64,000 nucleotides of DNA, taken from Diphasiastrum complanatum (taxonomy: Eukaryota > Streptophyta > Lycopodiopsida > Lycopodiales > Lycopodiaceae). Position numbers and translations under genes: made by a program. Each line of letters opens with the position of its first letter. Position 1 is the first letter of the stretch. The stretch lies in NCBI GenBank assembly GCA_029204225.1, contig CM055095.1:44171184-44235183 (forward strand), written 5' to 3'. Below the pieces are notes generated by a model. It had not been told where the DNA came from and did not search any database. It saw nothing but the letters and a program-made list of their open reading frames with translations. Shown here one piece after another: positions 51,301 to 60,638 of this stretch.

Positions 51301-51996
51301 ATATCTGGGGGAAGCTCCAAGAAAGTTTAATTGAAGCTATAATCGCATTCACACGATGAAACAATCTCGGACGTTTGAAGTCAAGTGATCACCAGGTTCA
51401 CACGATCTAACATTTTTGGATGATTACTTGAAACCACAACCGGATTCACACGATCCAACGTTGTCATACGTAGAAGCTGAAGCTATATTCGCGTTCACAC
51501 GAACTAACATTATCAAATTACTTGAAACAAAGACAAGAAAAAACTCAGGCAAAACAGCAAGAAGCTTGATTCACGGCCGAAACCGGCTTCACATAATCTA
51601 CTATTTTTGGATTCTTTGAATCGAATCTCAAAGATTGCATTATGTCAATCACTTCCTGCCATTCCAACGAGACAACAACAACAACAACAACAAGTGTAGA
51701 AACGAAGCTTGCTTACCTTCGAAATTTGTGAGCGAAATCTGGTGGATCTTGAAATGAAAAGTGGCAAGGCAATCTAAATTACTATGCTGCTGGTTCACGT
51801 AATTCTCGACCGATGAAAGCAGCAAGCGGGCCTGAGTGCGAGAGTCAGCATTGCCGCACAGTCTCTCCAGCACCAGCTTGAAGGCGCCATAGGCCTTGTC
51901 CCCCGATTCCCTGCACTCCTCCAGAAACTGCTTCACTTCGCCATTGCTCCTCTCCATCGCCGCTGCCGCTGCCGCTGCTGCTTCATCCAAATTCAT
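36359..51996 (-). CDS. MMT: Methionine S-methyltransferase
   Basis: Exons: 51996-51717, 43321-43125, 43001-42795, 42486-42391, 40399-40211, 40083-39859, 39693-39457, 39130-38996, 38835-38503, 38327-38148, about 38052-36946, 36655-36359. They join in frame into about 1,160 residues (known MMTs: about 1,070-1,090). MMT transfers methyl from S-adenosylmethionine to methionine, giving S-methylmethionine, in the cytosol. Residues 108-122 read PSIFIPEDWSFTFFE. Methyltransferase motif I is VAELGCGNG (137-145), followed by VYGLDINPRA and GCIPQVLNPDPDAM. Then come ADTDILALVEIEKNS and PICARTAWAYAKSGG. The C-terminal third resembles class I aminotransferases (QPTDPIRMDLDEN; NPTG at about 917-920) but has GGFSTQLLTGG where a PLP lysine would sit. 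Intron 2 has a GC donor (AAG|GCAAGT). The start of exon 11 is uncertain. No stop or frameshift was found. Confidence 0.92.
40800..41470. mobile_element. Hairpin-rich insertion in the intron upstream of MMT exon 5
   Basis: The left part (40858-40940) holds CGTTCCGACCC and GGGTCGGAATG as inverted arms, and inside them TACTGTAC-GTTCC-GTACAGTA. The right part (41440-41456) holds GTTCCGGAACGCGTTCCAG. Repeated GGAACG/CGTTCC motifs at both sides suggest the ends of a non-autonomous DNA element of about 600 bp. Between them, minus strand 41290-41170 has a Gly/Arg-rich coding-like stretch (NRDGGRDSNRYGGGG). Boundaries and target duplication were not established. Confidence 0.35.
42800..44154. other. 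MMT introns around exons 2-3 and inner end of intron 1
   Basis: Apart from exons 2 and 3, this stretch shows only short ORFs on both strands without motifs. 43322-44154 is the inner end of MMT intron 1 and carries no recognised element. Confidence 0.45.
44155..44344. repeat. Tandem duplication of about 110 bp in MMT intron 1
   Basis: Copy 1 starts CTGCCAGCATTATTGGAAGC at 44155 and runs to about 44228. Copy 2 starts with the same 20 bases at 44265 and runs to 44344. Both end AACCCATATTCGGAATTCCTG. Copy 2 has a 6-bp insertion. This is a recent duplication. Confidence 0.85.
44735..44850. repeat. Cluster of small hairpins around TGTGACC
   Basis: GTGTGACC (44742-44749) and GGTCACAC (44755-44762) form an 8-bp stem with a 5-base loop. 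ATGAC/GTCAT (44765-44781) form another, and further ACGTGTGACC and CATGTCACAC copies follow to about 44850. It lies in MMT intron 1, upstream of the Copia gag. Possibly remains of a small inverted-repeat element. Confidence 0.5.
45385..46118 (+). pseudogene. Copia element B Gag, frameshifted
   Basis: The frame starts MCKTTMGSLHESVLPESSKL and has LDGSNYSFWKFKLKNIL, the Copia Gag N-terminal signature. A shift near 45660 moves it to a frame with KDAWDILRNTYE. A stop near 45825 breaks it again, and the part at 45852-46118 starts MNSLPFQYQNFVMTL and ends in a Lys/Gln-rich stretch. Its zinc knuckle begins the next frame. It sits in MMT intron 1, opposite to the gene. No 5' LTR or primer site was found upstream. 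Confidence 0.8.
46111..47139 (+). CDS. Copia element B: zinc knuckle, protease, integrase N-terminal part
   Basis: The 342-residue open frame has an intact CCHC knuckle (CNFCGKYGHFAFEC), the protease active site CWYIDSGATQHMT, the LKKNLLSISAITKQ segment after the protease, and a GAG-pre-integrase block with WHERFGHLNYKSLQ. The integrase core follows with HIDLRGPMQ and the RSDKGGEF motif. The frame ends at 47139, just before the third catalytic residue. A shifted frame then continues with a degraded NGVAERKN region near 47140. It is the best-preserved retroelement frame in the window. The integrase lacks part of the segment between the first two Asp residues, so activity is doubtful. Confidence 0.85.
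   Translation: MGNCNFCGKYGHFAFECRKKKAIQDKKQSGNFIEDEDKSEAAGCYELFSASTSGIFEDCWYIDSGATQHMTPHCELFTQFEDSGVNAHVKLGDNSSYDIKGRGTVRVHLPSGDIGETKNVLYVPGLKKNLLSISAITKQNMRVEFDNQKCLIKDKNKGYKVVVTGYLAGQLYKLDASTSDHQVCAASDSMESRMWHERFGHLNYKSLQVPKDNNLVIGLPNIVSSEKICEGRVMGKHHRMQFPKDGAYRAKEILEIVHIDLRGPMQIEEHPTSWYLWIHLLKYKSQDFKFFTQFKSLVEKQTGKQIKILRSDKGGEFISTEFHEFCRTWNQETICFDRYTTT
47140..48150 (+). pseudogene. Copia element B: pol remainder, large deletion, polypurine tract
   Basis: Broken frames encode the integrase C-terminal part (NRSPTKAVLNQTPEEAF) up to about 47500. The start of RT follows at 47820-48020 (KEQVWKTAMDE, then ETWDLVVLPAGYKWIYRTKF). RT then jumps to a few residues of the RNase H tail (QKDLVMKIRTLLGLIDN). 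The palm, YVDD and most of RNase H are deleted. AAGGGGGAG at 48142-48150 is the polypurine tract. Confidence 0.8.
48151..48560 (+). repeat. 3' LTR of Copia element B
   Basis: It starts TGTTAGGAATTAATGG right after the polypurine tract. CTATAAGAG at about 48364 is a TATA box, placed about 60% along the LTR as expected. The right end is not certain because no 5' LTR is available for comparison; TATCA near 48522 or CA near 48543 are candidates. Confidence 0.6.
48580..48852 (+). pseudogene. Gypsy-like gag scrap with degenerate zinc knuckle
   Basis: The 78-aa frame contains KPAPIEFQQSQKHKVI and a GLFNFCLDKHLYKDCPRR segment, a CCHC knuckle with the first Cys changed to Phe. The Gln/Lys-rich lead-in and the KDCP ending are typical of plant Ty3/gypsy Gag. 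It follows the Copia LTR directly, inside MMT intron 1. Confidence 0.55.
49280..49700 (-). pseudogene. Copia RNase H fragment
   Basis: With stops, the minus strand reads AKYIALVQATDEVILIPYLL, then TPTVFLADNKTFISLSRN, followed by a degraded H-I-Q-F-H-F-I end. This is the C-terminal RNase H of Copia pol, oriented like MMT. There is no LTR next to it. Confidence 0.7.
49701..51285. other. MMT intron 1, no gene seen
   Basis: AT-rich intron DNA with short ORFs only. No element end was recognised. Confidence 0.5.
51286..51610. repeat. 48-49-bp periodic repeat array next to MMT exon 1
   Basis: The core TTCACACGATCTAACATT recurs with changes at 51348, 51397, 51445, 51494 and 51588. Spacings are 49, 48, 49 and 94 (two periods) bases. 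A weaker start lies at 51286. Units also share GAAGCTATA(A/T)TCGC before the core and ATTACTTGAAA after it. The array ends about 105 bp from the exon 1 donor. It is too diverged and irregular for CRISPR and lies in a plant intron. Confidence 0.75.
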
Positions 51997-52330
51997 AGAT
52001 AGACAGACAAACAGACAGACAGATAGAGAGAGAGATTATTAATAGCAGAAGAGATTATAGCAGAATTAGTGTCATTGATCGGAGGCGAGCGAGGCAGCGA
52101 GCAAAATTGCTTCACAAGCAAAACGGAGATGACGGTGACAAGGCGGGGCAAAATATTAATATTATATTTTTTTATTTTTATTAATTAATTAATTATGTAA
52201 TACCAATGCCCATTGGCCAGGCCCCTGCCAACGCGCAGCACTGGTAAGACCAAACCACCCCCCCGGCTCCTCCTCTCATATCGCATCTAAGAAGCATGTA
52301 GTGCTTTGGCCCGGGCGTGCTCGGTCACAT
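51997..52330 (-). promoter_or_regulatory. MMT: MMT 5' UTR and promoter region
   Basis: Upstream of the MMT start the minus strand has a CT/TCTG-rich leader (51997-52035), then a GC-rich stretch with TTGCCTCGCC-like segments. An AT-rich block follows at 52148-52200 that includes AATATAATATT. The AT block about 160 nt upstream could hold the TATA box. No transcription start can be fixed. Confidence 0.35.
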
Positions 52331-52399
52331 GGTTTTTTTTAAACTGCTGCATCGAGACTCTAAAACCATGTCATGGGGCAAGCCGAAACATAAGCCAGA

Positions 52400-52760
52400 T
52401 AACTGCAAACTAGACCCTTCACTCACATGTGTGTGGGGTGCCCGGGATGCAGGTCCTCAGGAGAGGAGTTGGGTGCCCCATAAGAAAATGGTGCCGGTGT
52501 ATGGGATTCGGGTGCCCCGAATAGTCGTCGATGCTTGGGAAAAATGGAGCAATGCCCGAGAAAAAATGGCATCGGTGCCTGAGAAAAAAATGTCGTCGGT
52601 GCTCGGATGCTGGGGTGCTCGAGATAGTGGTGCCGATGCTCTGATGCGGGGGTGCTCGGGAAAAAAATGGCAACAATAGTCGAGAAAAAGTGGTGCCCAG
52701 GTTGCGAGTGGCCGATACTCACAGGACTGTGGTGCCCACGGGACAGATTTTTCTTGGACG
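52400..52760. repeat. Degenerate minisatellite with GGTGC...GAAAAAATGG units
   Basis: Units of the type GGTGC(T/C)CG(A/G)GAAAAAA(A)TGG recur irregularly between about 52480 and 52700. Plus- and minus-strand ORFs of 85-136 codons here lack known motifs and come from the repeat. Confidence 0.6.
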
Positions 52761-52929
52761 TTACCACTAGATGGGGCCAAATCCCAAACACGTGCCACCC
52801 CGTGCCCCCGGGGCCTTGCATCCCATCTATCAATTTTTATGTATGGTATGGAGACTATCACCGCGGGGGCGAAGATTGCTTTAAGTCACACCAACACTCT
52901 CATATATGGGTGATTTACTAAAATGACAT

Positions 52930-53635
52930 ATACACTGTGATTGTGAAACAAAGGTTATTTTATTATGGAATATATTAAAAATATTAACACAATGCATTTT
53001 TTCAAGGCTCCATGTGGCAACACCACATTGCTCGTTGACCTGATTGAACAGGCCACATGTGGAGCAATGCCTTTGAGATACGAGAAAATGTTAATGTGTT
53101 AAGACGTAACTTTTCAAGACAATGTGGTAAGCTATATACGGCAAGATGATTTGTGCTAAGACGTAAGCTACCGTAACAATATGCTTTAAGCTATCATGAC
53201 ACTATGTTAAAAGTTGGATGTCCACACAAAGACAATTTCTTTGTTTCAAATCGTTTTGAATTGCAATTTTTGGTATTTTTTTAAAAAATAGAATGTCCAA
53301 TTTTTAAACTTTGATCCAACACATTTATGAGAAAAATTGGCATGATATATTTTTTCCAAGTAAATAGATATCATTGATTAGATATAGAATGTACATAAAG
53401 AGACATTACTAACCATTGAATTGGTTCATAGTTCCTTTATAAAAGCACCACTCATCACATCAAAGCCTAAAACAAAAACTACATATGTCTAAAAATTTCT
53501 TCACAAAAAATAGGCTCATCGTGTAGGAAGGCCATATGTCCGCATGTTACAAATAATTCTCCTATGCGGTGGGAACTTTGACTCATTGAGATGAAATGCA
53601 TTCCTCACCAATTCACATCACTTTCTTTATACACC
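52930..53635. other. Intergenic stretch, no gene seen
   Basis: AT-rich. It contains a weak repeat with the core GCTAAGACGTAA (near 53100 and 53155) and an imperfect inverted pair GCTCCATGTGGC / GCCACATGTGGAGC (near 53009 and 53071). No coding motif is seen. Confidence 0.45.
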
Positions 53636-53639
53636 CAAC

Positions 53640-53715
53640 GGGGTTGTCTTAGTTGGTTAGCTTGACATCCAAACTTTCTTTGGTCTCAGGTTCGAGCCTC
53701 CCCTTGGAAACCAAG
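53640..53715 (+). mobile_element. tRNA-derived SINE head
   Basis: TCTTAGTTGGTTAGCTTGAC resembles an RNA polymerase III A box, and GGTTCGAGCCT about 25-30 bases later a B box. Their order and distance are those of the tRNA-related head of plant SINEs. A full tRNA fold, a poly-A or T tail and target duplications were not found, so the 3' end is undefined. Confidence 0.5.
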
Positions 53716-54199
53716 AAGCACTTTCTTTATACATAATCTGACTTCTAGTTTTCAAGCAACACAATGATTGTCTTTTAAATTTTTGAGGTAAGTCTTTTTG
53801 TACTGAGGAATGGTTTTTATAGTGACCTTGCACCTAGCAAAATGACATTAAAATTTTGGTGAGGTCTTAAGCCGAGCCATATTTGAATGGTTGTTGAACC
53901 AGGTGTAAAGGTCACAAAAAAGATCTTTTAAAGGATGGCAAGGAAGATAAATTTTCATAGTTGAGATATTTTTTTGAGTTTTGTCTATGCATCTTTATGG
54001 GTCATAATCTCCCTTCTCAAATTTTTTTACGAATTTTTATAAGCACAATGTTCATGTGAAAAAATGGACTTTAAATTTGATAACATGCCAAAACAATAGG
54101 TGAGGTCAGTATTAAATTTATAATGTGCAAAAATAGCTAGATGAGGTCACTTTCAAACTTCATATTGTGAGGTTTGCTTGATGGGCAACATTCACGAAC

Positions 54200-55050
54200 T
54201 CCAACTCATAATTTCTTGAGGAAGGGCAACATTTGCAAGAGTCGGATTGCAGAAACATGGGTGTCCTTGACACCTTTGCTATTATAACATCGTGGTTATC
54301 CTTGACACCTTTGGACTTAATCAAATTGTAGGTTGTGGTAGATGGTCCATCTAGTGGGACACAATAATTTCTCTTTTATCATAGTCTTTCACAACACACA
54401 TATCCTAAGTGATAAAAAATATTGAACGTAGTTTCATTAACATCATGACTGCTTATTGTGTTTATCATTCCACTTGACACCAATAAGAGTATCAGAGCTT
54501 GCCTTGATTGTCATAACATTTCCAGTAGTTCATAGGTGACATGTCACATGGATCAATCATCTTTAGATATTCAATTTTTTTAGAGATTCAATGGGCAAAA
54601 CTTTCACATGTGGAAGTATCATATAAAGATGATATTATTGGAGAAAGATTTATGGGATGTGATTGACGGATCCACTATATTCTCCCAACAAGATGCAAAT
54701 TTGATTTTCTAATGAAAATCTATAGATGGCAAAGCACTTGCATTAATATCCATAAATCTAAAATATTTCTAGATATATCATATCAAAGTGGCTACAAAAC
54801 ATCTAAGCAAGCTTGGGACTCTCATCAATTTGTATGAGACCCAAGAAGTTACCACTTGTCTGTACTTGAGAAAAAAGTTCTTCTCATGCAAGATGTCATA
54901 ATCAACTTCAATATGTGATCATATTAATAATGTTAGATCACTACTTGATTAACTTGTTGTTGTAGGACCACCCATTGCTAACAATGATGTTTTTGTGACA
55001 CTCTTAGAAAGTCTCTTTGCCTCTAATGACCATCTTGTCATGTTGATAAG
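54200..55050 (+). pseudogene. Copia fragment: LTR end, primer site, Gag
   Basis: LTR-like sequence (CATCATGACTGCTTATTGTG) leads to AGTATCAGAGCTTGCC near 54488, a damaged primer site. A degraded Gag follows: RFNGQNFHMWKYHIKMILLE, then KDLWDVIDGS at about 54580-54680, with stops. It is of the same family as element A (RFNG-NFHIWKYRMKMIL). Sequence past 55050 belongs to an element on the other strand. Confidence 0.7.
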
Positions 55051-55079
55051 CAATACATCACATCTCATTTTTTTTCTAC

Positions 55080-56200
55080 ACCATTACTATGTGGCGTATG
55101 TGTTTGGGTAAATTGTCTCTTAATGCCATGTTTCTTGCAAAAGTCTTCAAAATCCTCTGATTTAAATTCGCGCCCTCTATCTGATCTAAGCACTTTGATT
55201 CGTGCATCCAACTAGTTCTCTACTAGAGCCTTGAATTTTTTAAAATGAGCAAAAGCATAAGATTTCTTTTTCAAGAAATATATCCATGTCCTCTTGGAGT
55301 AATCATCTATGAAAATCATAAAATAATAAGCTCTCCCTTCATTGGGCCGCACAAATCGCTATGGATGAGTTCAAGTGGTTTCTTGGCCCTTGCAGCCCCA
55401 CCTTTCTTGAATGTCTCCATGTGATGCTTTCCCATTACACATCCTTCACATATGGGGTGGTAATCATCCTGCAATGCTGGTAATCCATTCGCTATCTTCA
55501 ATTTTGCCATCAATCTTAGGCTCTCATAGTTCAAGTGGCCCAATCTTCTGTGCCACAATTCTGATTGTGATGATGTTGAGGCGGCTAAACCATATTTTTC
55601 TGGTTTTGCAACATCCAATTCATAAAGGCCACAGTTACTATCTCAATACCCCTTCCACCACTTTATAGTTGTGATCCATATCCTTCATTAGACACCCATC
55701 TTGTTGATTTGCCATCACGCCAACATAAAGTAAACTATTCTCGAGTCAAAGAACATAAAGTACTTTGGGAATATTCTTGATCTTACCATCGAGAAACTGC
55801 ACAGATACATTGCTGACACCTTGAATCTGGCATTTCTCTCCATTAGCCTACGTGACCTTGTCCCCATCATGGATTGGTGAGAAGTTCTCGAACCAATCAT
55901 GTTTCTTGGTCATATGCCTCGTGATTCCTGAATCAATAAACCACCTGGCACCATCATCTACCTGGGATGCTAACGTTGATGAGAAGACACTAGTTTCATC
56001 ATCTTCCCTATCATCTTCGGCAATATTGCCATGTTGTTTCACTTTTCCCTACTTTATGTCAGCTTTCTTCTTATAGCATTCACGTGCCCAATGACCAGGT
56101 TTGTGGCAATAGTAACATTTACCTTTCTTCTTCTTTTTCAATTTTGACAATGACTCTCCCTCATCCTCATTATCCTTGCCCTGAAATTGACTTGTAATGA
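55080..56200 (-). pseudogene. Copia element C: Gag knuckle, protease, integrase part
   Basis: On the minus strand, in order: a CCHC knuckle (CYYCHKPGHWARECYKKK, near 56115), protease RWFIDSGITRHMT (near 55950), GAG-pre-integrase ELWHRRLGHLNYESLR (near 55530), and the integrase start IHSDLCGPMKG (55340). A frameshifted integrase core continues to about 55080. Between the protease and pre-integrase blocks the frame shifts. RT and RNase H are missing at the left, where a plus-strand Copia scrap begins. Confidence 0.8.
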
Positions 56201-56916
56201 ATCCAAAAAAACAAGTACAAATGTTGTTTTTTTCTTAAAAAAAATTTGATAATGGTGTCCAAAACCAAACTGAGATCTTGCAATAAATATGTGAGGACAA
56301 TCTCACTAGCTATGACAATATCCCTTCAATCTAGATCTAGCTTCACTTCAAAGATGAAGCACCACAAGATTTTGATCCAAATTCTTCTAGGCATGTGTAC
56401 AGCACTCAAAGATACCACAAAAGACTCAAATCTACTTGATTTGCACGAATCTATGTGGATATGGCCTCAATTCACACCTAGATCACACCTAGACAAGATT
56501 GGCAAGCAAAAACGTGAGTTTTTTTAATCAAATAGGCTACATATGAGTCAAACTTGATGTGTCCAACCAGGTTGGGTGCCCTACCCACATCTATTCAAAT
56601 GATATAACTTCCACAAGACACATCCAATTGAGTTGAAACAAATTGCAACACAAACTAGCTTCATTAGCTTTCTATCAAGCTATCACACTCTAGATTTGGA
56701 TGTACCTTGGAGATAAATCAACCAAACAAAGTTTGATGATCCCACACATGTCTAAGCAGTACAATACCTAGCATGGAACTAATCAATGTGCTTTAGATCC
56801 ATTTTTATCCAAAAAAAAATCCTATGATAGCTATCGTGATCAACTACACTCTCCAAAACTAGATTTCAAGCCAAAAATCTCATCACGCTTGTTAGATACA
56901 AATCAATATTAGGTTG
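56200..56916 (-). other. Leader and Gag N-terminal region of Copia element C
   Basis: The stretch between the knuckle and the primer site should hold Gag. Minus-strand frames are broken and only weakly Gag-like, so it is probably a decayed or deleted Gag. Confidence 0.35.
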
Positions 56917-56928
56917 GCTCTGATAGCA
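56917..56928 (-). other. Primer binding site of Copia element C
   Basis: Minus-strand TGCTATCAGAGC differs by one base from the initiator-Met tRNA complement. It touches the LTR and sets the element's orientation. Confidence 0.75.
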
Positions 56929-57330
56929 TGTGTACTTTTCACACATGTGAGGACGTCTCAAACAGTGTAAATGATCTCCTAATATGTGTGTGATTGCACA
57001 TAGATCTATCTTGCAAAAGATACAAGCAATCTAACTCCAAAAATCTCTAAGGCAAGAGCACTCTACACATGCAATCTATCACATACCATTCATCACACAT
57101 AATGAGAGGCACTTTGGATGAAAAAAACTAAGCATAAAATTGGCTTGCTTTCAGGTAGAGAGAGAATGCTACATCAAGCTCTCGGGTAGAGAGTGAATCT
57201 AGAAAATAATCAATGTATCTCTTGTTAAAATATCACATCCAACTTTATGTACCTTGTAGATCTTAAGTTATTTGATCTTGATAGGATCTCACACATGTGG
57301 AGTTTGTTCCCACGTGTGAAAGAATGTACA
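56929..57330 (-). repeat. 5' LTR of Copia element C
   Basis: The 402-bp segment starts TGTGTACTTTTCACAC and ends GTGTGAAAGAATGTACA, giving imperfect inverted ends and TG...CA termini. A diverged relative is at 30814-31260. Confidence 0.75.
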
Positions 57331-57405
57331 TAAGTCATTTTTTATAAAGTTAGATTGATTTTAGGTTTATCTACACCAGTGTGAAATTGACCTTTAAGTA
57401 GAATC

Positions 57406-58410
57406 TTGAAAATGGTCAAATTGGACAAGTTGTCTCCAAATGCATCTAATCTCTTAGGTGATGAAGATCTTGCAACACCCGAGGAGGAGCCTCTTGAAAA
57501 TGATCTTTTGGGAGATCAAAATCAAGTGACAAAGGAGCCGAGAGGATCCACAAGGATCAAGACCAAGCCTTCAAGGCTCACATACTTTGAGAAAGGGAAG
57601 CAAAGAAAAGACACATCTCCTTCTACCTCTTACTCTTTTCTAACCACAATGCTTGAAGAGCCATCATGTTATGAAGATGCAAGTAGGAGAGATTCAATGC
57701 AAGTAGAGTTTGATGCTTTGATAGATAATCAAACTTGGAATCTTGTACACCTTCCATATGGGAAGAAACCACTTGCATGTAAGTGGATCTAACCTAGATT
57801 GGTTGCTAAGGGGTTTCTTCAAACTAAAGGCATAGATTATGAAGAAACATTTGCTCCGATAGCAAAACTTGTAACCATTAGATTGATCATTTGTATTGAT
57901 ACTTTATTCAAGTGGAATCTCCATCAAATGGATGTGACAAATGCTTTTTTGAATGGCTACTTGGAGGAGGAAATATACATGTTGCAACCTGAGGGCTTCA
58001 TCAAGGATGGTGAGGAGGACAAGGTTTGCCACTTAAGGAAGAGCCTATATGGCTTGAAGCAAGCACCTAGAGCTTGGTACTCTAGGTTACATGATTTTCT
58101 CTACTCTCTTGGCTTTGTGATTAGCTCTTATGAGCCTTCTTTGTACATCAAATGTAATGATGGAAAGATCATCATTTTAGTACTTTATGCTGATGATATC
58201 ATATTGACAGGATATGATGGTGAAGGCATAAGAAATGTTAAAGTTTCCTTGTCTAGTGAATTCAAGATGGTAGATCTAGGACTTCTTAAGTTCATACTTG
58301 GAATAGAAGTTACTAGAGGTAGTGATTATACTTTTATAAGTCAATCAAAGTATGCTACCTCCATTCTTGAAAGGTTTGGCATGAAAGATACCCCAGTCAC
58401 AATGAAGATC
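57406..58410 (+). pseudogene. Copia reverse transcriptase, one stop
   Basis: The frame starts inside the region before RT (TKEPRGSTRIKTKPSRLTYF), reaches RT at QVEFDALIDNQTWNLV and KPLACKWI, has one stop at 57790-57792, then reads on through LVAKGFLQTKGIDYEETFAP, HQMDVTNAFLNGYLEEEIYM, SLYGLKQAPRAWYSRL and the catalytic LYADDIILTG. After FILGIEVTRG and a SKYATSILERFGM stretch it leaves Copia sequence at about 58410. This is the only Copia RT here with an intact YADD box. It lies on the outer side of element C's LTR, facing the other way. Confidence 0.85.
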
Positions 58411-59500
58411 CTTCAGAAAGGGAAACACAAGCATTGGAAAATCAGTCTCCTTCTTCAACTAGCCTGTTGCCATACTTCTACACTCATTCTCATGCCTATC
58501 ATCCACACCATCTACCGTTGTCACCACCACCACCACCCTTCCTTCCATCTGTTTGTCTATCATCAGTTCACTGTTCTTTTGAGAGATCCCCAGTTTTTTA
58601 GTCTTACTGAAGCGGCTAAAAGATCATTGCAAATGTCTTGCGGAGACCAACTACCACCTACAATGGTTGATCAGCCAGAAAAGATCTAAGAAGCAGGCGA
58701 AGCAGTTAGAAGACATAAAGAGAAAGATACAAGAAGCTGAGGAGGAAAGGACAAAACCTAAGCAATAGTTGAGACAGATCGATCTTGATCAAAAGAAACT
58801 CTCTGGAGCAATGATAGTTGAATTCCCTCTTATGAAGCCCAAAGAGATCCAAAAGTAATGGATCAAAAGAAAGAGCTATAGAAAAATAAAGACGAAGACA
58901 ACCATGAACCTACAAAATAAAGCGAGCTCCTCACCCAGCAAGTGGTGGTCAAAGCTTGACATTGCAAGGGTCCAAGGCTGCAACTGTTGAACTATCAGTT
59001 CCTTTACCCTTCCACCAAGCCTTCATCATGTTTCCTTACCATTACCAAACCGTCCATCTAAATATGTTCCTACCACCAATTTTTTGATGATGAGTCCATC
59101 CCCTTGAGACTGATAATCAAAGTTTGTGCAACTTGCAGAGTGAAGGTTTTCCTTGAGACTGGAACTTCAACTGAGAGAAGAACCACAAAAACACCTAGAA
59201 GCAAATGGAGGATACAGACCTCTCCGAAGTTAGAATCTGCCAAGAAACCAGAGATGAAACCGTCAATGACAGATACAAGTGATAAGAGAAAAAGACACAT
59301 GGGAAGCACTCAGGCATGCAAGTTGTAAAGCTGCTGGGAGCTCTCCAAATTTTGAGAACATCAACCACCTACAACAATAAGCACTTGGTTTTACTCAAGT
59401 GAACGAGGATCTACGCTTTTCCAAGTGACAATCAAAGATGCCAATGCCAATAGTAGAGTGACATCATTCAATATGAGTTGTAGTGGGTCCTGCAACACAA
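58411..59500 (+). pseudogene. Unrecognised coding-like sequence fused to Copia RT
   Basis: The RT frame runs for 93 more codons through non-Copia sequence (HTIYRCHHHHHPSFHLF) to 58689. In another frame, 58670-58800 encodes KQAKQLEDIKRKIQEAEEER, a likely coiled coil. A later frame (59104-59328) has a basic TERRTTKTPRSKWRI segment. None is recognised. It may be gag-like debris of another element or a captured host exon. Confidence 0.3.
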
Positions 59501-60630
59501 TAGGAGTGGGATGATGTTGGCTGATTTTGATGAATACCCAAGATACTCGGCCAGAGCTACCCAAGAGCTCCTCTCACCTTAGACCGAGGAGGTCTCTGAG
59601 AAGACGGGACGAATGACAATCTCCTCTGCCTGAGCTGGGGCTCTAAAACAAGATAGATAATCTAAAACAAGTGCCCACAGTTTTCGCTGACAGGCAGAGC
59701 ACAAACACAACCTGTAAGTAAGAAGAAAATAACCAGTAAACAGATCCTCCCAAGCAGAGGATCTATCAACAAGCCGCTCAAGTTTTGGAAGCCGGGCCTC
59801 AAATCCGAGTACCTGTGATGCCATAGTTCTCATCTCAGCAACATGACCGGGGGAGGAAAGAAACCCACTACATGTACTTTGGCTTGGCCACATTATAATT
59901 TTTGGGCCATGTTTGCTAACATATGATGTTGCTAATATTCTTTTGTATTTAGCAAGTTGCATATTGTGAAATGTCACATTATAGTAGTTACGTTAAGGCA
60001 TGTAAACGATGTTGTTCACAGAAGTCCATGGAATTCCAAGCAGCCATAAGAGGTTGTATATGTGTTTTAAGAAGTTTGGTGTTATCATAGAAGTCGTTTA
60101 TGTTTGTTACAAAAAATATTATAAGTAGAGGAATTGTCTCGGAATGTAGGGTTGGTATTTGACAACTAGTGTTAATTTAGTATTTGAGAAGAGATCTTGA
60201 TTGGAAGTGTGTCGTAATTTTGTATGTTAAGGAGGAGAGCTAAGTTTTGCAATTGCATTATTACTATCATAAATTGTGTAACGGCTAGAAACAAGAGGAA
60301 TTTCCTTGCATCAAACCCAATTGAAAGCTTGTGCTTATGGAAGAGTAATGCAGTTGTGATGTAAGACATGTACATTGTTTGTTATAGTGAATGAAAATGT
60401 TGTTCTTTTAAGTATACATGGGAACTATGGCTAAAGACAGAGCTCACCTATATGAACTACTAGAGGTGGACATTATTCATGATAGCAAATTGCACTAAGT
60501 TGTGAGTTGAAAGACAAGAGCTAAAGCTATATGTATTGGGGTTGGCATTCCATTGACTCATTTTAATCTTTGATAAGATTATGAGCTCATTAGGGCCTCT
60601 AGTGCTTAGTCAAGGCAATTCCATGACTAA
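59501..60630. other. Non-coding stretch, no gene seen
   Basis: No motif, LTR end or RNA gene was recognised. ORFs are short, and the longest (minus, 59977-59579) has no domain. Confidence 0.5.
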
Positions 60631-60638
60631 GTTTGGGC

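Noticed and set aside
51286-51610. CRISPR-like array
   Set aside because: The repeats are diverged, spacers are partly repeated too, and the setting is a plant intron without cas genes.
59579-59977. 132-aa minus-strand ORF
   Set aside because: No motif, no splice context, and it lies in repeat debris.
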